Shown: positions 63,263 through 64,000 of the stretch, in pieces
Layout of the letters: each line of letters opens with the position of its first letter
How positions within the stretch are numbered: position 1 is the stretch's first letter
NCBI RefSeq assembly: GCF_001039355.2
Contig: NW_019775641.1
Coordinates: 189,424 to 253,423 of the forward strand
DNA from: Lingula anatina
Lineage: Eukaryota; Brachiopoda; Lingulata; Lingulida; Lingulidae
Length of the DNA: 64,000 bases
Direction of reading: 5' to 3'
Notes under the pieces: model-generated
What the model was told of the DNA's origin: nothing
Seen by the model: the letters and a program-made list of their open reading frames with translations, nothing else
Database searches by the model: none
Program-made: the position numbers and the translations under genes

Positions 63263-63937
63263 TCAGTTTTTGGAACTTCCACCAAAGAAACTGAGAAGAT
63301 TGCTTGTGAGTGTGCTGAGACTGGGACTTCCTGTGACTGTTACCATGACATCTTTCTGATCTGTTCTCTCTGGTTGATTGTAAATCACGTTGTGCCTTTC
63401 TGCTAAGAAAGTCTTTGCAGCATCATCCCATGAAACTCTTGCTTCCATCACCTAAATGATTAACTCTTATTAAATACTGTATCATTTTCAGTATTTTTGA
63501 ATTTATACAAAAAACAAGCAGTTATTATTATTATTAGAACTAGGATCATATTTTAGGTTTTCGTGGTATTTACTATAAAGGGCAAAGGGGGAGGCTTTAA
63601 AATGAAACCAGTTTAGAAAATAACATTCATGAATACAATTTAATGAAGAATTACAAAAGTCTCTGGTTTTTTCACAATATCTTTTCAACGCATAATATGC
63701 AAAATTGAAATGAAATTATTTACCTTAAGCTCCTGACAATGTCCAGTTGGTCTCAGTAGTGACCTTATGATGACTGGCTGGTCCTCCACATGTTCATTGA
63801 AGGCCATGGGGTTAATAGAGGATAAAGAGATCAAGACTTCTCCAGCAAAGTCATCTGCCACTAAGCAGTCAAAATCCATTATGGTCATCTGCAGGCAGGC
63901 TCCAGGTTTTGACATCATGTCCTTACCAATACCATGA
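63263..63937 (-). CDS. UNC13D/BAIAP3-like C2-domain protein, last two exons (partial)
   Basis: Exons 63937-63724 and 63451-63263 (stop TGA at 63265-63263) form the 3' end of a gene running leftward from beyond the window. The first encodes the second half of a C2 domain: GACLQMTIMDFDCLVADDFAGEVLISL, where the DFDxxxxDDFxGE pattern supplies calcium-coordinating Asp residues, and a final strand region near RPTGHCQELK. The short tail (63 codons) ends in Ser/Leu-rich sequence. This resembles the C-terminal C2B domain of Munc13-4 (UNC13D) and BAIAP3, which tether and prime secretory vesicles. I cannot decide between them from two exons; other C2 proteins are possible. Confidence 0.6.
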
Positions 63938-64000
63938 CTGAAAAATGTGTACAGGAAAATGATATTTCAGAATATAATATATAAATAATTTAAAACCATT

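Noticed and set aside
1-64000. tRNA genes, rRNA, CRISPR arrays or prokaryote-style operons
   Set aside because: None seen by eye on either strand; the window is plainly spliced animal DNA. A tRNAscan run would be the decisive check for tRNAs.

Overview
This is AT-rich nuclear DNA from an invertebrate animal. Genes are split into many small exons with GT-AG introns, and the AT-rich introns carry microsatellites and small inverted-repeat transposons. Exon structures are vertebrate-like (a 22-exon HOOK gene; EFCAB7, RNF170 and SSX2IP orthologues all present). That suggests a deuterostome or lophotrochozoan, probably marine and highly heterozygous; the sequence does not fix the species.

Layout: (1) 1-6167 (+), the C-terminal part of EFCAB7, an EF-hand protein of the ciliary Hedgehog/EvC zone. 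(2) 12469-28705 (-), HOOK, a dynein-microtubule adaptor, convergent with EFCAB7. (3) 28959-34071 (+), RNF170, an ER membrane RING E3 ligase, head-to-head with HOOK over a 253-bp bidirectional promoter. (4) 36237-45289 (+), SSX2IP/ADIP, a centrosome and cell-junction coiled-coil protein. (5) 48073-60384 (+), a CYP4-family cytochrome P450. (6) 63263-63937 (-), the last two exons of an UNC13D/BAIAP3-like C2-domain gene that continues past the window edge.

The dominant large-scale feature is five places where a segment of about 2.4-6.4 kb occurs twice in tandem on either side of a single N (8876, 18964, 30767, 50167, 57706). The copies carry many small differences plus whole-transposon presence/absence differences, and they always break genes at arbitrary intron positions. 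The best reading is unmerged alleles at contig joins, not gene duplication: one EFCAB7, one HOOK, one RNF170 and one CYP4 gene are really present. This makes the window an accidental two-haplotype comparison. It exposes an apparently Helitron-like insertion with its empty site, a LINE fragment inserted next to an RNF170 splice acceptor, a TIR element in an RNF170 intron, and a short insertion upstream of the P450.

Three of the six genes (EFCAB7, HOOK, SSX2IP) act at centrosomes, cilia or dynein. The relatives of four neighbours lie on human chromosome 1p (EFCAB7, HOOK1, SSX2IP, CYP4 cluster), and HOOK3-RNF170 are neighbours on 8p11, so the block looks like ancestral linkage. I found no tRNA, rRNA, CRISPR or clearly novel multigene system.
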